From NCBI GenBank assembly GCA_963920665.1, contig OY987269.1, forward strand, positions 18,478,501 to 18,542,500: a stretch of 64,000 nucleotides of DNA, written 5' to 3'. How positions within the stretch are numbered: position 1 is the first letter of the stretch; every line of letters begins with the position of its first letter. The notes beneath the pieces are model-generated. The model searched no databases and was not told the DNA's origin. It saw only the letters and a program-made list of their open reading frames with translations. The stretch comes from Straminergon stramineum. Taxonomy: Eukaryota > Streptophyta > Bryopsida > Hypnales > Calliergonaceae. This document shows, in pieces, positions 36,508 to 48,012 of this stretch. A program made the position numbers and the translations under genes.

Positions 36508-37603
36508 TGTCGCGCCCTTTACTAACACTTACCACCTTAAGCTCACTTTCCAAACACTTAACACCTCAATGCCACCAAGGTTCACGCTCTCCTAACACTG
36601 CACATGCCTCGCACCCATAATGTTAGGTTCCAACTCAAGTCATGGGGTTCCCCATTCCTCTGTGACTCCCAATCCTTTCCTTCCAATACTTAACTCCCAC
36701 AAGACATCGGGCATGTCATTTGATGACATGGGGCGGAACTTCCATTGATGTCCAAGCACTTGGTGAGGTACTACTCCCACTGGTGCTAACCGCCCTTGAA
36801 TGGAACCCAACTCCCCACTAGGCCCAACCCAACTTATTTCGAGACTCACACCATGGCCTAGTGTGGAGTGGGACACCACCCAACTGATATCAAAGAGTGC
36901 ACAAGCACTCCATAGTAACACACAAGTGGTGGTGAGGCTCCAACACTAACCTCACCATCCGGGGCCACTTAGGCTCACCATGGCACCATCCGGGAGTGAG
37001 GAGGGAGACCACTCCTCTTCATAGTACTCTCTGCGGAATTCGGCAACCCCCCCCCCCCTTGTATGTCAAGGGGGCCTCCCAAACACCCTTTGGTTTAGGA
37101 GGACCACCTCGTTTCTCCTGATTCGCACTAGTTTGGGACTCCTGAACTTCCACCAAGAATAACTTTGCGGTCCGGGATCCAAATTGCACATGCGACCCCA
37201 TTTTCGACATTTACGCGATCCGTAGATGCCGATGGACTACTCACTTGCTCCATTCGGACAAGTACTCGCAAAGTTATTGCCCTCTAAAGATTCGGGACAC
37301 TCCCAGCGCGACCAGGGCACTCTCGGCGCGACCGGGACACCCCCAACTTTGAACGCCCATAACTTTTGACTCGCAAGTCCAAATCATGCGTTCTTTGGAC
37401 GGCTAGAAGCGTCTTCTCAAGACCTTTCCATGCATGTATCACACGCCCCCAAATTTGTCCGGATCAGAGCGCTACATTGCTCTGATCGCTCGGGACTCCT
37501 AGTCCCCTTCACCTCATCTCTTGCAAGGCTTGGGGAGTCACCCCCAATATCCCCCTTGCTCACCAAGGTGGCATGGGCATGCCTTGTGATGAGGGTCGTG
37601 ACA
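36508..37603. mobile_element. solo LTR, 1.1 kb
   Basis: Begins TGTCGCGCCC and ends GGGTCGTGACA, so the termini are TG...CA and inverted over about 10 bp, as in many plant LTRs. Flanking pentamers are TCAAA (36503-36507) and CCAAA (37604-37608), one mismatch from a 5-bp target duplication. No internal retroelement domain or second LTR lies on either side. A diverged second copy is at 8346-11896. A near-duplicated CGCGACC block lies at 37310-37340. Confidence 0.72.
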
Positions 37604-39615
37604 CCAAAAGTTAAAAAATGGATTAACGTAGAAAGTCAAAATTGGTAAATTAGGATGAAAATCCTAATTGATAAATTTACCATGTTGAAATGAGAGAAGG
37701 TAGGCGTCCTTGAAAAAGTATTTAAGGACACTCATTCTTCTCTCAAAGGACTTCTTCTAGCCATTATTTCGGCTTTATAAACACGTTGCTTCATTAAATG
37801 TGGACTTTTGACATTTTTTAGCTAAAGTTGTAAATATGGTGTTTTTAGAGCATTTCAAGCCCTTTTTGTTATTATTTTGTGAAGCCTTGAAGGACATTGA
37901 GGTCCTTTCAAGTCTTATTTGTTGTCTTTGTTCTTGTTTTTGAAGTTTTGGTAGAGATTTGATAGTATTTTGGTTGTACCAACTCTTACTATGTTATATT
38001 TATTATTCCTTCAAGTCCTTGTTTAGAACTTGAATATTGTACATTAATCCTCAAAGATTCTTTCCTTATGACTGGTGATGCCGCTTAAGGAAAACCTTTA
38101 TCTTGTTATAATTATGACTTTTTGTATTAATTTTTTGTACTAACACATCTCGGGAATAGTTGTTATACTAACACTAACATGGTAGATGGTGTTGTATTAA
38201 TATTTTTTATTCCATCCTAGTTTTAATTTTCCTTTGTTAAACCTTTGTGTTATTCCCCATGCTTTCTATTCTACAATAAAGCTTTAACTATGGTTTTTAG
38301 AATTTGATAAGAATTTAGTGGGTTTGGGGAGGAACACAAGAAGCTTTAACTTTGATCTTCAAGATTTGATAGAAATTTAGTGAGTTCTTGGAAACATAGC
38401 AAAGCTATAGTCTCTCCTATTTAGAATTTTAGAGACATTACAAAACACGGTAGAACTTTGATCTCAAGGTTTAGAAGTTTTATAGTATTTTGTTAAAAGT
38501 TTCAAAATATGACAAAACTTTAAACTTTAGAGTCTTAGAAAAATTCCTCAAAAACAAGGTTGTTAGAAAATTCACCAAGTTAGTATCAAAAACAAAAAAC
38601 AAAAAAATCTCATCATATTCTTGTAAATATTCTCTTTCTTACAAATTCTCTAGTTCCATAGGAAGGTAGGGGGACTAATTGTCATAGAAGTTTTCATTGA
38701 AAAAGTTGAACGAAAACAAAAATAAAAAAATAGGGACTAGCTCAAAGGCCAATCCTTGTGACAACCAAAGAGGAGACCCTCGGCCAAGCCAAAAGCCTTT
38801 GTTGGCTAGAGCCCTTGCCGGCCAGGAGCACGCTTTGTTGGGGAGCCCCAATGCTGCAAGGAGCTTCTAGTAACATGAGACCCCGCTTGCCAGGGTGCCT
38901 CTGCAGTAGGGAGCGAGGGGAGGATTTAATCACCTCCTCACTCAAAAAATTTGATTTTTTTTTTTTTTTGTTTTAAATTTTAAACTAGGGTAGAGAAGAA
39001 AGGTAGACAAAACCTAGGGAAAATAGAAGAGAGGAGGAATAAGGAAGTACAAAAACAAAAACAAAAAACAAAACAAATTGAAATAGAATTGGAATAGTTT
39101 AGCCATAGGAATAGGTTGAGAGGAAAAATCATCATAGTTTAGAAAGAAGTAGCAACAAACATTAATCTCACCACTCTTTCTCTCCTAGAATTTGTAGCAA
39201 TTGCACCAAAAAAAGATTAGAGGTTACAAATTCAAAGTTGAATGATAGAATGAAGGAATACAAAAGTTTAAGTTTAGATAGAAATTAAATAGAAATTAGA
39301 TAGAAATCAAGGAAATCTTAGAGAAGCGATTAGAACCATTGAAAATATTATAGATTAGAAAGTTGCCTTGAATTAGTGAAAATCTTATCAAAAACAATAT
39401 CCTTCCAAGTCAATTTGTAGAATAGAATAAGTAAGTTTAATAAGTGAGAAAGAAAAGAAAAATCTCCTATAGTCATATTCTGTCAATTTGTATTTAAAAT
39501 CAACTCTTCAAGCAATAAGCATAAAATGGCAAATGAAAGAGAACTCGAGAATCTATACAATAACATTCAAAATAATTCATAGAATGAGGTAAGTTACTAA
39601 GTAATCTAAATTTTA
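37604..39615. other. gene-free stretch with a GC-rich patch
   Basis: Contains a short palindrome at 37643-37683 (GGTAAATTAGGAT with its complement) and a 200-bp GC-rich patch at 38735-38935 inside AT-rich DNA. No coding motif or RNA gene recognised. Confidence 0.4.
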
Positions 39616-40537
39616 TTAACCTCTAAAGGACCAACACAAGTTTTTTGGCAATATAGAAATTTTGGGTAGGTATGTGTGACTAGAGATTTGTGCATTTTAG
39701 GCTGAAATTTTGAAAGAAGGTGGGGATGAGGAATATCTCTCATATGCACAAAATTTTATGACATTTGGAAATACAAGTCATAAGTTATGGCCTAATATGT
39801 TACTTTTTTCCCCGGGCGGGCAATTTGGGTAGATCAGAAAAAATCAATTTTTTCAGAAACAAAAATAAAAAATTGCTTTTCTAGAGTTATATATATGTAA
39901 AAAGATTTGAATCATTCCATTTTGATCAATGGGTGAAAAATTACAAGGAGTTTTAGTTTGTGGGCAGTTATGGATTCTCTACTCTAAAATAAACTTCAAA
40001 ATCCTTTATTTTACTCAATTTTCAATATTTTTTGAAAAAAATAAAATCGTAGGATGTAGATTGTTTATTGTAACATTCCAACCATTGGGATTGGCATTTT
40101 TCAATTCTATCACTAACTTCTTAACAATTTAGTATTTTGAATTATTCTCTACTTCTTTCTACTTACTATTTTTTTCCTATATGTTGCACAATTCCAAATG
40201 ATTTGAAAATTTTCAAGCATGTAGACAATTGGCCTTGAAGAATGAATCCAAAGAAGCACCACTATTTTGGACATTTTTTCATACAAATGTGATCTTGTGA
40301 AGTGAAGTTGCCTGGTTTTTTGTAGGGTCCAAAAAAGGGGTTTTGTCACTTCAAATGTTGATATCTTGCAATCTACTCTGTAAAAGAATTTGAATTTTTT
40401 TTCCCATCTTCTAAAACCAGAGTACTACAAGATCCTATAGTTAAATGTGTCCATAAATTTATTTTTTCTAGAATTTGGTGCTTGTCCTAGAAATGGCAAT
40501 TTTGGTGAAAACATAGTTACAATCCTTTAGGGGTTAA
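39616..40537 (+). mobile_element. TTAA piggyBac-like MITE, 922 bp
   Basis: Left end TTAACCTCTAAAGGACCA; right end on the minus strand TTAACCCCTAAAGGATTG. TTAA is intact on both sides. The sequence is collinear with the 46003 copy along its length and inverse to the 42953 copy. No open frame of note. Confidence 0.85.
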
Positions 40538-41395
40538 TTTCCAAAGTTGACCAATTAATACAGTTTTAGTAGAAAGACTCTATGTTGTTTAAGACTAATC
40601 TTTGCAAAAAGGTTCATTTCACATGATTTCTTTGAACTTAGGATTTTAGAAAAGAGTTCATTGCTTGGAAGACTCAATAGACAATGTTTAGACACCCATT
40701 AGTAAATAAATTAAGACAAAACAAAACAAAAGAACCTGCTGTGGAAGTTGTTTACTAGGGGTGGTAAATAAACACTCAAAGAGGGACTTATTAATTACCC
40801 CCTTTACCATATTACAAACAACAATAGCCTACAGTACACAAACTCTTGTGATTTAGAAATTGTCTCTTTCAGCTAAATGATTGTTGAGTTCTTGATCCCA
40901 AATTCCCAACTATTGATTAAGATTATTGAAAGCTCAATCGCCAATTGAGTCCATGAATTAAGGTAGACCAATCCAATTCCATCCTCTCCTTTTGGCCCCA
41001 ATTCCATCTAGAAAAACATCCAAATCCATTCGTTTTTTGCCAAATTCAATGCATTAATGCCCAAATGGGGTAACTTGCTTGTCAATCCTTTATTAGTGGT
41101 ACTTAAGTGCCATTGGCTAGATATATGGAAAAGGCAAATATGGGTTGTTTATAGGACATTTATGACTCAATTCTATGGGAGGTTTTGTGATTTCAAGGTA
41201 GACTACAAAAATTCACAAACATTACAATTTTAATTGGAAAATTATAATTCCCATTGGGTTTGATTTGTTAAATTGACAAGTGCACACCTTTGAAAAAATT
41301 TGTACCCTTCCTGGAATTGGCCCTGACCCCTCAAAGTCTAAACAATTTTTGTACTTTTTTACAAGTTTGAACTTTGATTGATAGTATACATTGTA
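40538..41395. other. gene-free stretch
   Basis: No exon, RNA gene or terminal-repeat element recognised. Confidence 0.4.
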
Positions 41396-42747
41396 CAGTA
41401 CCCACCAACAAGTTTATGTTCAAATTTTCGAACTATGAGTGCCACTGAAAATGAAGTGCAACTTTGATTGATCATATCTTCCACATTAGACCTCCAAACT
41501 TCATGAAACTACCACCAAAATGTTGATAAACGAGTTAACTACATTCTAGGTGTCATTTAGATGCTAATTCAAGCCAATTGTCTAAGAAAAATTGAATTGC
41601 ATTGTCTGCACTTCAAGATGTGTTTGTAGCTCCTACATTGTGATGGCAACATCAATGATTCTTGCGCCAACACAATTCAAATTTTTGTCAATTTGAGCTT
41701 CATATATGGAGCTCTAACAACCTCTAAATGCAAAACATGCTTGGTCCAAGAAATGTGGTAGCTTGTAAATACATTGTGTGTGTGTGTTTTGCTGAATAGG
41801 TGTATCTCTAAAGACAATATTAGATTGTGTGAGATTGTAGGTGTTCTTGATTGTAAAAATTGACTTTCATAGTGGTATAAGGTGCACTTTAGAGCTATGA
41901 ACACCATCACTAAATTTCATTTGATTGGAAGAATGTAATATGGATAAACAAATCTTCATTTGAAATTAGAAAAAATCATCACCAGTGAAGCTATGACAAA
42001 AGTCATATAAATAAGTTTAGCTATTGAATGACGATATGTGTAGCACCATTTTAAAAATCTCGTCATTCATCAATGACGATATGAGTTCATTCACCAATTT
42101 CAATAAGTGCCTCCTTGTTATAATGCCATGTGATAGATGAAGAGGTAGAGACTTTGTTGTTGTTTATTAAAATCAATTGAGTGGCTTTTATTTTCATCAT
42201 AATCACCCTAAGACATTCATACTCATGGAAGATGGTGCTCCAATGCACCATAATAAGGAATTATGTGATTGGAGGCAAGCACATGTCATGAGAAAACTTT
42301 CATGGCCAATTAACAAACCCTCCTAACTTAAACCCCATTGAAAACCTATAAAAGATTGTGAAAGACATTGTTTAAAATGAGGTGCTATTACAAAACAAGG
42401 AAGAATTAGTCAAAACCATTCAAAGGATATGGAAAGAGGTGTCTCTAGAGATTATTGAAGTTCTCCTTGCTAGCATGCCTTACCCTATAAAGGCCAAAAT
42501 CAAAGCTAATGATGGTAGCACTAGATGGTAGATAGGTTGTCAAAAAATGCTATATTTATATATAATTTTATAATTTTTTGGTAAATTCTGAAGGCATCAG
42601 AAAAATGGACTTCATTATCTTTCCAATGCACTTTGTTGTTAGTGATTTGGATCATTTTTGAGCATGTGGTGGCAATTCGAAATTGAAGATTTGGACTCTG
42701 TTTTTGTAAATTGATTGTTGTGAACGTAAACTTGTTGGTGGGTACTG
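41396..42747 (+). mobile_element. Tc1/mariner element with TA target and ~28-bp TIRs
   Basis: Left end CAGTACCCACCAACAAG and right end its exact inverse, with the match running about 28 bp including the flanking TGTA. TA flanks both ends (41394-41395, 42748-42749). The length of 1352 bp is typical of a full-length Tc1/mariner. The 3' half encodes a transposase remnant; the 5' half is too decayed to read. Confidence 0.85.
42130..42531 (+). pseudogene. Tc1-type transposase (DDE_3) remnant
   Basis: The frame shows LMEDGAPMHHNKELCDW, then KLSWPI, a +1 frameshift, NPPNLNPIENL, a stop, KIVKDIV, a stop, KEELVKTIQRIWKEVSLEII, LLASMPYPIKAKIKANDG and STRW followed by TAG. DGAPxH holds the second catalytic Asp and SPDLNPIE-like NPPNLNPIE the catalytic Glu. 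The spacing is about 34-35 residues, fitting a DD34E-type Tc1 rather than the DD39D plant mariner class. It is inactive: one frameshift and two internal stops, and no readable N-terminus. Confidence 0.85.
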
Positions 42748-42952
42748 TACATCAAGCTTATTACATGATGTAAATTGTACTTTTGAACTTCCCCATTCAA
42801 TATGAATATCATAATAATAAATTTACTTAGATATACTTCGTAGAATGTAGGAAAATGAAGTTATTATTGGGCAATGGTTAGCTTTGGGTACCCAGAAAGG
42901 TTGTCTCAACTACAATGTCAATCTATTTCACTATGTCAAACAACTTCATCTT

Positions 42953-43887
42953 TTAACCCCTAAAGGACCAAGGCTTTTTTTCTATGAAAAAACACTCTAA
43001 ACTGCCATTTCTATAGCAAAGAATTAGAAAAATTGAAAATTGTATTTTTTGCACATCTAACCGTAGGATCTTACACCTAATTAGTATGAGAATGTTTGGA
43101 AAGAATTTCAGAAATTTTCACCTCGTAAATTGCAAGATATTTGTGTTTAAAGTGAAGAAAACAAGTTTTTTAGTACATTACAGGACTAGAGTATTTGACT
43201 CTAAACCTTCTTAACTTAAATTTTTTGCACTACAAAGTTTTGAGCTTTAAATCTTTGTGGTGGAGAATTGAGTCAAGAGTCTAGATAAAAAAAGAAAATA
43301 CAAAAAGAATTATTTTTTATTCTTTAAAAAATTATTAAGTAGAAGTAGGTACAAGATAGAAGGAAAATCTAAATTATTAATATCTCTAAGATGGAATTAA
43401 AATGCACTAATCCCAATGGTGAGATTTTTTTATCAAGCAAATTAAACCATGTGGAGTTAGTTAGTTTTTTTTAAATTATAAAAATTGCATCTAGAAATGA
43501 ATCCTACAAGTTATTTTTTTCAAAAAGATGCTCTAATTGCCCGAAAAACAAGATTGTCCATAACTTTCTCATAGCAAATCCAAATGGAATGAATCAAATC
43601 TTTCCATGTAGACAAGAATATAATCTATGAGGAAAATAAATAAATAAAAAATAAATTCAAATTTTTTGAAATCTTTTTTTGCTGCCCCTTCTCCCTTATT
43701 TTGAGCTTATTTGGTCATAATTTTTGTTCCCAGGCACTGAATGAAAAAAAATAATATTCCCACAAAGATAATCAATTTTTCTATCTTTATAAAAAGTCTC
43801 AAAAAATCAAGACAAAAATTGAGACAATAGGTACCTGTCTGAGATCCCATTTGTCCCCCAAAGGGACAATGGTCCTTTAGGGGGTAA
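42953..43887 (-). mobile_element. TTAA piggyBac-like MITE, 935 bp, inverted
   Basis: Left end TTAACCCCTAAAGGACCA; right end GGTCCTTTAGGGGGTAA, with one base changed in the TTAA. Its left half matches, inverted, the right half of the 39616 and 46003 copies (AACCGTAGGATCTTAC, ATTGCAAGATAT blocks). Confidence 0.8.
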
Positions 43888-46002
43888 TGTATCAAGGGAA
43901 AAAATCCATCACAATCAATGAATTTTTTAGTTGAAAAAATTATTTTTGTCCTATGTACCTAGAATCCTCAATAATAAGCATTTGGAATATTAAATAATTT
44001 TATTTTAGTATTATTTTTGGATATGACTTACATTTAGTGGTCCCATACATAAAATAATCAATTATATCAATAAAAATTTAATAGATTGTGTACTACAATG
44101 CTTGCAAATCCCAAAATTTAGCAGTTTTTCTCACCTCTATCAATAGATCCAAAATTTTAATTTTGAGAAAAAACAACTTTAGAGGAATATACATTTTGAT
44201 CTTGTTGAGGTACAAGAATTTTTTTCTTTTTTTCTTTTTAGGGTCTTCTTAATTGATTAAAATGAACAAATTAGACAAATTTTTGAGGTTTTGAACAAAA
44301 ATCACCTAATTAGTGTGTCTAAAAAGTGATATCTGAAGCTAACCATTGCCCAACTTTGACTCTTGTTGAATAGGTGAGAGGCTCAAAACCAGCTCCTTGG
44401 GCCTTTGACAGGTTAAGATATTCAGATTCCAAATCAGGGTGGTAATAGACTTGTCTACCATACAACAAGATAGAGTCGGAAACAAATATCAGAAATGAAA
44501 TGTTATGCGGCCAATCCTGTCGAACTAAACCTTCCATTTATTTATTTATTTGTTTATTCATGTAGGCCGCTATTCTGATATTTGCAAGAAGAGAGAGACA
44601 CTATTCAAAACAAGCGTAAATTGAGTTACCAATGACGGAATGACTCAAATCATGCAAGAAGATTCCATTGCAAACAGGTATATTCCAAAAGCGCCATTCA
44701 GCATGTTCTAGTTCCAGGGATTTTTTTTCATTGATCTTGGGCAGTGCAAGAAGCAATCTTTGCTGCCTAGGGATGAATGGCAAGTTGTTTACATCTGTAT
44801 AAATGGATGGAACATGCAAAATGTGGATGAAACTTAATTGTTTCATTCAAAAGAATGTACATCCATCCAAAATTAGAGTGATAAAGTTGTCTTAAGAGTA
44901 TGTAGCAATTCAGTGATTCCGTCCATTGAAAATAGGGAATTTTGAGAAAACTTTTAAAAATTCATTGTTTTATGCATCATGTAAACTTTGTTTTGGCATG
45001 CCTAAATTAAAATGCCCATGCAACTTTGTTTTGACACCCCCTCAGGGAAATGGCCAGGGCCCCAAATATGGCCTCCCAAAAATGATATACTTCCCTAAAT
45101 ATTGTAGTAGATTGTGTAATTGCCTCTCGAAAGCTCATATAATCAAATTTGGTAATGAAATTTTCTTCTATCCATTTGCTTAAAATCCATGTAAAATTTT
45201 TAAAAGTTTATAATTATTGGTTGAAAGAATCTAAAGAAACCAATTTGAGTGTGATTTTCCTTACATAAATTGAATTTTTTTTCCTTGAATCTTATAGGCA
45301 ATTGAAAAACAGTTATGACTCATTTTAGGAATTTTATTCTTGAATACTGAAATTATTAAAAAATATTTGTCAAAATTATTGGAATGAACCTCAAAATTAA
45401 CAAGGGAACAACTTGATATGAAACTAGTTTTAGAGATGTTGTAGTCCAATTCTCATTTTTTTAATCTCTTTTTTATGTTGCCATCAAGATTGTACTAAGT
45501 ACCTGAGAATTAATAATATTACAAAAAGAGATCTAGAATGGTGACTAGACGATGGTGATATAGTAGAGAGATTACCTAACAAGAAAAAACTCATGGGATT
45601 AGCCAAAGAAAAGCTAAGGGGCAAGTAATTATGCAAAGTTCAATCACCTAAGTATGTTACTTTCCCTCCCACTCCAAACCCATTCAACTATGTTGAGTAT
45701 GGCACATATTGTTCTCAATTTTTTTTTGCTTTCAGGCTTCTTGAAATACAAATTGAGTAGAAATATTTGCTACAAAAATGACTTGAGTTAACTTGAGCAA
45801 TCATTCTAGTAGCAATGAAAGTCTTAAGCCCTAAAGTATTTCTATTGTTTTTGAACAAAACGGTTTCAAAACAACAACAATTGAAATTAAAACAAGTGAA
45901 TGTGCAATGGACTAGTTTGTTATCTCTTCTGCAACTTTAAGATTAGAATCTTGTATCTAGCTTATTTATCTACTTCTTTAGTCAATTTTCAAAACCTACT
46001 TC
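43888..46002. other. gene-free AT-rich stretch
   Basis: A short TTTA microsatellite lies at about 44538-44560. Otherwise no feature recognised. Confidence 0.4.
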
Positions 46003-46935
46003 TTAACCCCTAAAGGACCAGCCTTGTGTTTTTGGCAACATAACGTTTTTGGGCAGGTACATGTGAGTAGAGATTTGACTCAATTAGGCTGAAATTTTTT
46101 GACAAGGTGTGGACGAGGAATATCTTCCATGCATGCTAAATTTCATTTCATTTGAGTGTACAAGTAAAAAGTTATGATGCAAAATGTTGTTTATTTCTCA
46201 ACTCGGGCAGCTCGGGCAGATCTGAAAAAATCACTTTTTTCAAAAATAAAAATTTGAAACTGATTTTCTAGATTTACATATATGGGAAAAGCTTTGAATC
46301 AGTCCATTTTGATCAATGTGATGAAAGTTATGAGGAATTTTAGTTTGCGGGCAGTTAAGGAATCTCTACTCTAAAATAAACTTTGAAGTCCTTTATTTAA
46401 CTCAATTTTTCATATTTTTTGAAAAAAATAAAATCATAGGATCTAGATTGTTTATTACAACATTACAACCATTGGGATTGTCATTTTTCAATTCCATAAT
46501 TAAAATTTTGACAATTTAGTATTTTGAATTATTCTCTACTTCTTTCTACTTACTATTTTTTTCTTGTATGTTGTACAATTCCGAATGATTCGAAAATTTT
46601 CAAGAACATAGCCAACTTGCCTTGAAGAATGAAGCCAAAGATGCACCACCATTTTGGACATTTTTTCATACAAATGTGACCTTCTGAAGTGCTGCTGCCC
46701 GGTTTTTTGTAGGGCAAAAAAACTGATTTTTGTCACTTCAAATGTTAATATCTTCCAATCCACATGGTGGAAATTTCTGAAATTTTTTTCACATCTTTTC
46801 AAAAAAACTTACTACAAGATCCTACGGTTGCATGTGTTCAAAATTTTTTTTTTTCTTAAATTTGGTTTTTGTGCTAAAAATGGCAGTTTTCGAACGTTTT
46901 TGGTGAAAACATAGTCAAGGAACTTTAGGGGTTAA
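46003..46935 (+). mobile_element. TTAA piggyBac-like MITE, 933 bp
   Basis: Left end TTAACCCCTAAAGGACCA; right end on the minus strand TTAACCCCTAAAGTTCC. TTAA is intact on both sides. Collinear with the 39616 copy throughout. Confidence 0.88.
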
Positions 46936-48012
46936 CTTCCTAAGCATTTTGCAGGTCATATTAATGTATAAAGTAGTATAGCAATTTATTCTTCAAAGGG
47001 TAAGGTTTCAACTCTGAAGCACAAAACAAAGTGTGTCTTTTCCTTAGGTGTAGATACCATCTGTAATGGAAAGATGAACAAGTTCAAGACCCATAAAATT
47101 CCTATCACATATATTCACAATGTGACATATGTAAGCTCCAAGGCTGGGTCCTCTGAAGTACTTCCTCTGAAGTACTTCATTGTAGAAAATCTTGAAGGGA
47201 AGATTGTCATGCGTTGTGAGTCAATGAGAAAGAATAATTCCCACTGCAACACAAATAAGTGACACGGTAGAGAAGGGATCCACCGTCAAGAATGTTACGT
47301 GCAACGGAGGATATGTTCTAAGGATATTCTACAGTGTGATACTACAGACAGAGAGTGTGAGGACAATGACAAACCAGAAGGGCGTCCGAAACTTTCCCTG
47401 AATTCACAGCAAAATCGTGTGCTACTTTCAGTGAGGAATTGCTGCAGCTAATTGTACGTGATGCCTATCATGGTCGCAATTTTCCATCGAGAGTACCAAT
47501 GTTTGTCTACGATGGGACGGCCACTTCCTCAATCTCTGGACGCAAAATGTTGGACTGAGCTTATATAATTGTTTTCGAAGAATACGGTAATGTTATGAGA
47601 GAATGGAAGGGAGATCCAGCTATGGAGCGTGACACAAGGAGGGCGGATCCTGAACCTTACTCTTGAGGTGGAAATTCAGAAGGTTACACTGCAGCGTTGG
47701 CTCATTAACTAAGGTAAAGACTCCCAAATCGTCGCCACTTTTGTTGTTGAGTATAGACAGTTCCTATCACGTACCAGAATGGTCAAGTTTTTCAAACTTT
47801 CTTGTTGGCGACTAAAATAGGATTCCAACGCACCAAGTAATTCATAATTTGAGTACCGCATGCAATAGTTACGATGGATCAAAGTTTTATTGCAAGATGT
47901 TCTGATATCATTCCTTTAACAGTGTAGGGGTATACATTGCATGATCACGAGCTAAGCATCTGATCAAGTGGAGTTTTCATTTTTCTCCTTGGCAATTTTG
48001 AGTGACCCTAAG
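46936..48012. other. upstream region of the phosphatase gene
   Basis: A small plus-strand frame at about 47074-47262 has no recognisable domain; it includes a 14-bp direct duplication (CCTCTGAAGTACTT) near 47150-47180. The remainder is probably promoter. Confidence 0.35.
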
